Below, piece after piece: positions 63,458 to 64,000 of a stretch of DNA of 64,000 nt. The stretch lies in NCBI RefSeq assembly GCF_008974325.1, contig NZ_BKCG01000001.1, positions 1 to 64,000 of the forward strand. The letters run 5' to 3'. The stretch's first letter is position 1, and each line of letters opens with the position of its first letter. Position numbers and translations under genes: made by a program. This DNA comes from Patiriisocius marinus. Its GTDB lineage: Bacteria > Bacteroidota > Bacteroidia > Flavobacteriales > Flavobacteriaceae. The notes under the pieces are model-generated. The model made no database searches and was not told the DNA's origin. It saw only the letters and a program-made list of their open reading frames with translations.

Positions 63458-64000
63458 TTAAGAGAGAAAACTTTCAATTAAGTGTTCGGAATGACTTACT
63501 TCAAGCACTGGAAAATCAAACCAATCCTGTAATGGTTTTTCAAATCCAACACCATTTAAATAATTATGTAACGCAGTATTTAATCCCTTTGTATACCTAG
63601 GATGATCTGCACCTTTAGGATCCACGTGCATCAAATCATTTTGAGCAAAGCCCTCAAAAACTGGCCCTGTGATTTCTATTCCAAAATCTTCTGGCTTCTG
63701 GCCTATTGGACTATGAATTGTAGTTGTAAATTGATGCCAAAAAGCCGATTGAATACAATTTTTCTCAAATAACTGTCGCACCACTTCTAACGAATCTATC
63801 GTTTCTTGTTCCGTTTGTGTTGGGAATCCATACATAAGGTATGCATGGACCATAATACTCGTTTTAGAGAAGTTATTAGTCACTCTAGTCACTTGAGCAA
63901 TATCAACTCCCTTTTTCATTTTAGACAACAATCTGTCTGATGCTACTTCAAGCCCACCCGTTACAGCAATACAACCAGACTTTGCCATTAAATCGCATAA
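63458..64000 (-). CDS. Radical SAM family protein, C-terminal part (partial)
   Basis: The frame is open to the right window edge (a Met at 63,988 is not the real start, since LCDLMAKSGCIAVTGGLEVA reads straight through it). The visible part contains the end of a radical SAM barrel: GLEVASDRLLSKMKKGVDIA, VHAYLMYGFPTQTEQETIDS and a C-terminal domain. This resembles B12-binding-type radical SAM proteins. The Fe-S CX3CX2C motif would lie beyond the window. Confidence 0.82.
   Translation of the reverse strand, partial: LCDLMAKSGCIAVTGGLEVASDRLLSKMKKGVDIAQVTRVTNNFSKTSIMVHAYLMYGFPTQTEQETIDSLEVVRQLFEKNCIQSAFWHQFTTTIHSPIGQKPEDFGIEITGPVFEGFAQNDLMHVDPKGADHPRYTKGLNTALHNYLNGVGFEKPLQDWFDFPVLEVSHSEHLIESFLS

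Overview
The window looks like a chromosomal segment of a marine-type member of the Flavobacteriaceae (Bacteroidota). The evidence is the AT-rich sequence, the gliding/type IX secretion genes gldJ, porU and porV, two proteins with T9SS C-terminal sorting tails, flavobacterial -7 boxes (TAnnTTTG) close to start codons, a ManC without an isomerase domain, and a murF-gldJ-porU-porV-cdd-pdhA-pdhC order of the kind I associate with the family. I cannot resolve the genus.

Region 1 (about 1-12,140) is the accessory part and the main discovery candidate. Seven 125-140 bp imperfect palindromes separate all the genes, and every gene is on the minus strand. Each palindrome ends in ...AAC / GTT... core boxes. 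The two outer ends of one palindrome do not match each other. Instead, the two ends of each inter-palindrome segment are complementary over 10-14 bp. That is the hallmark of integron gene cassettes with attC sites, and each site lies downstream of its gene as expected. No integron integrase is present, so this is an integron-like array without integrase (CALIN-like). It carries an EcoRI-type restriction-modification pair, an AbiJ/Abi-C-type abortive infection gene, a barstar-like gene cut by the window edge, a T9SS-secreted GloVer-repeat protein, a secreted metallopeptidase, two unknown proteins and one large eight-gene cassette. The array stops at 12,015 beside a site with 19-bp direct repeats, followed by the core gene mpl.

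Region 2 (12.2-24 kb) holds housekeeping genes: mpl (murein recycling), a TPR protein, a DUF4136 lipoprotein, obg and adk on the minus strand; purK-purE, an M3 oligopeptidase and a lipoprotein on the plus strand; a secreted M28 peptidase; and an ECF sigma factor with a very small zinc-binding (HX3CX2C) anti-sigma candidate.

Region 3 (24-38 kb) holds a UbiA-like membrane protein, gcvP, a FabH-like synthase with a methyltransferase and a glycosyltransferase, an alkaline phosphatase lipoprotein, mlaE-mlaF, a DUF389 protein, a mannose-1-phosphate guanylyltransferase, a SprT-like protein and a decayed TonB-dependent-receptor remnant.

Region 4 (37.6-50 kb) holds an SDR enzyme, pdhC and pdhA, cdd, porV-porU divergent from gldJ, and murF. 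Region 5 (50-64 kb) holds tRNA-Val(TAC), folC (whose homology begins upstream of any normal start codon), exbB-exbD-tonB, nhaD, a glutamate-type dehydrogenase, an ECF/small-TM/Spy-like trio resembling CnrHYX, DUF2452, anmK, an acyl-CoA dehydrogenase, a secreted fibrinogen-like protein and a partial radical SAM gene.

All functional calls are from reading motifs and remembered families; no database search was run.
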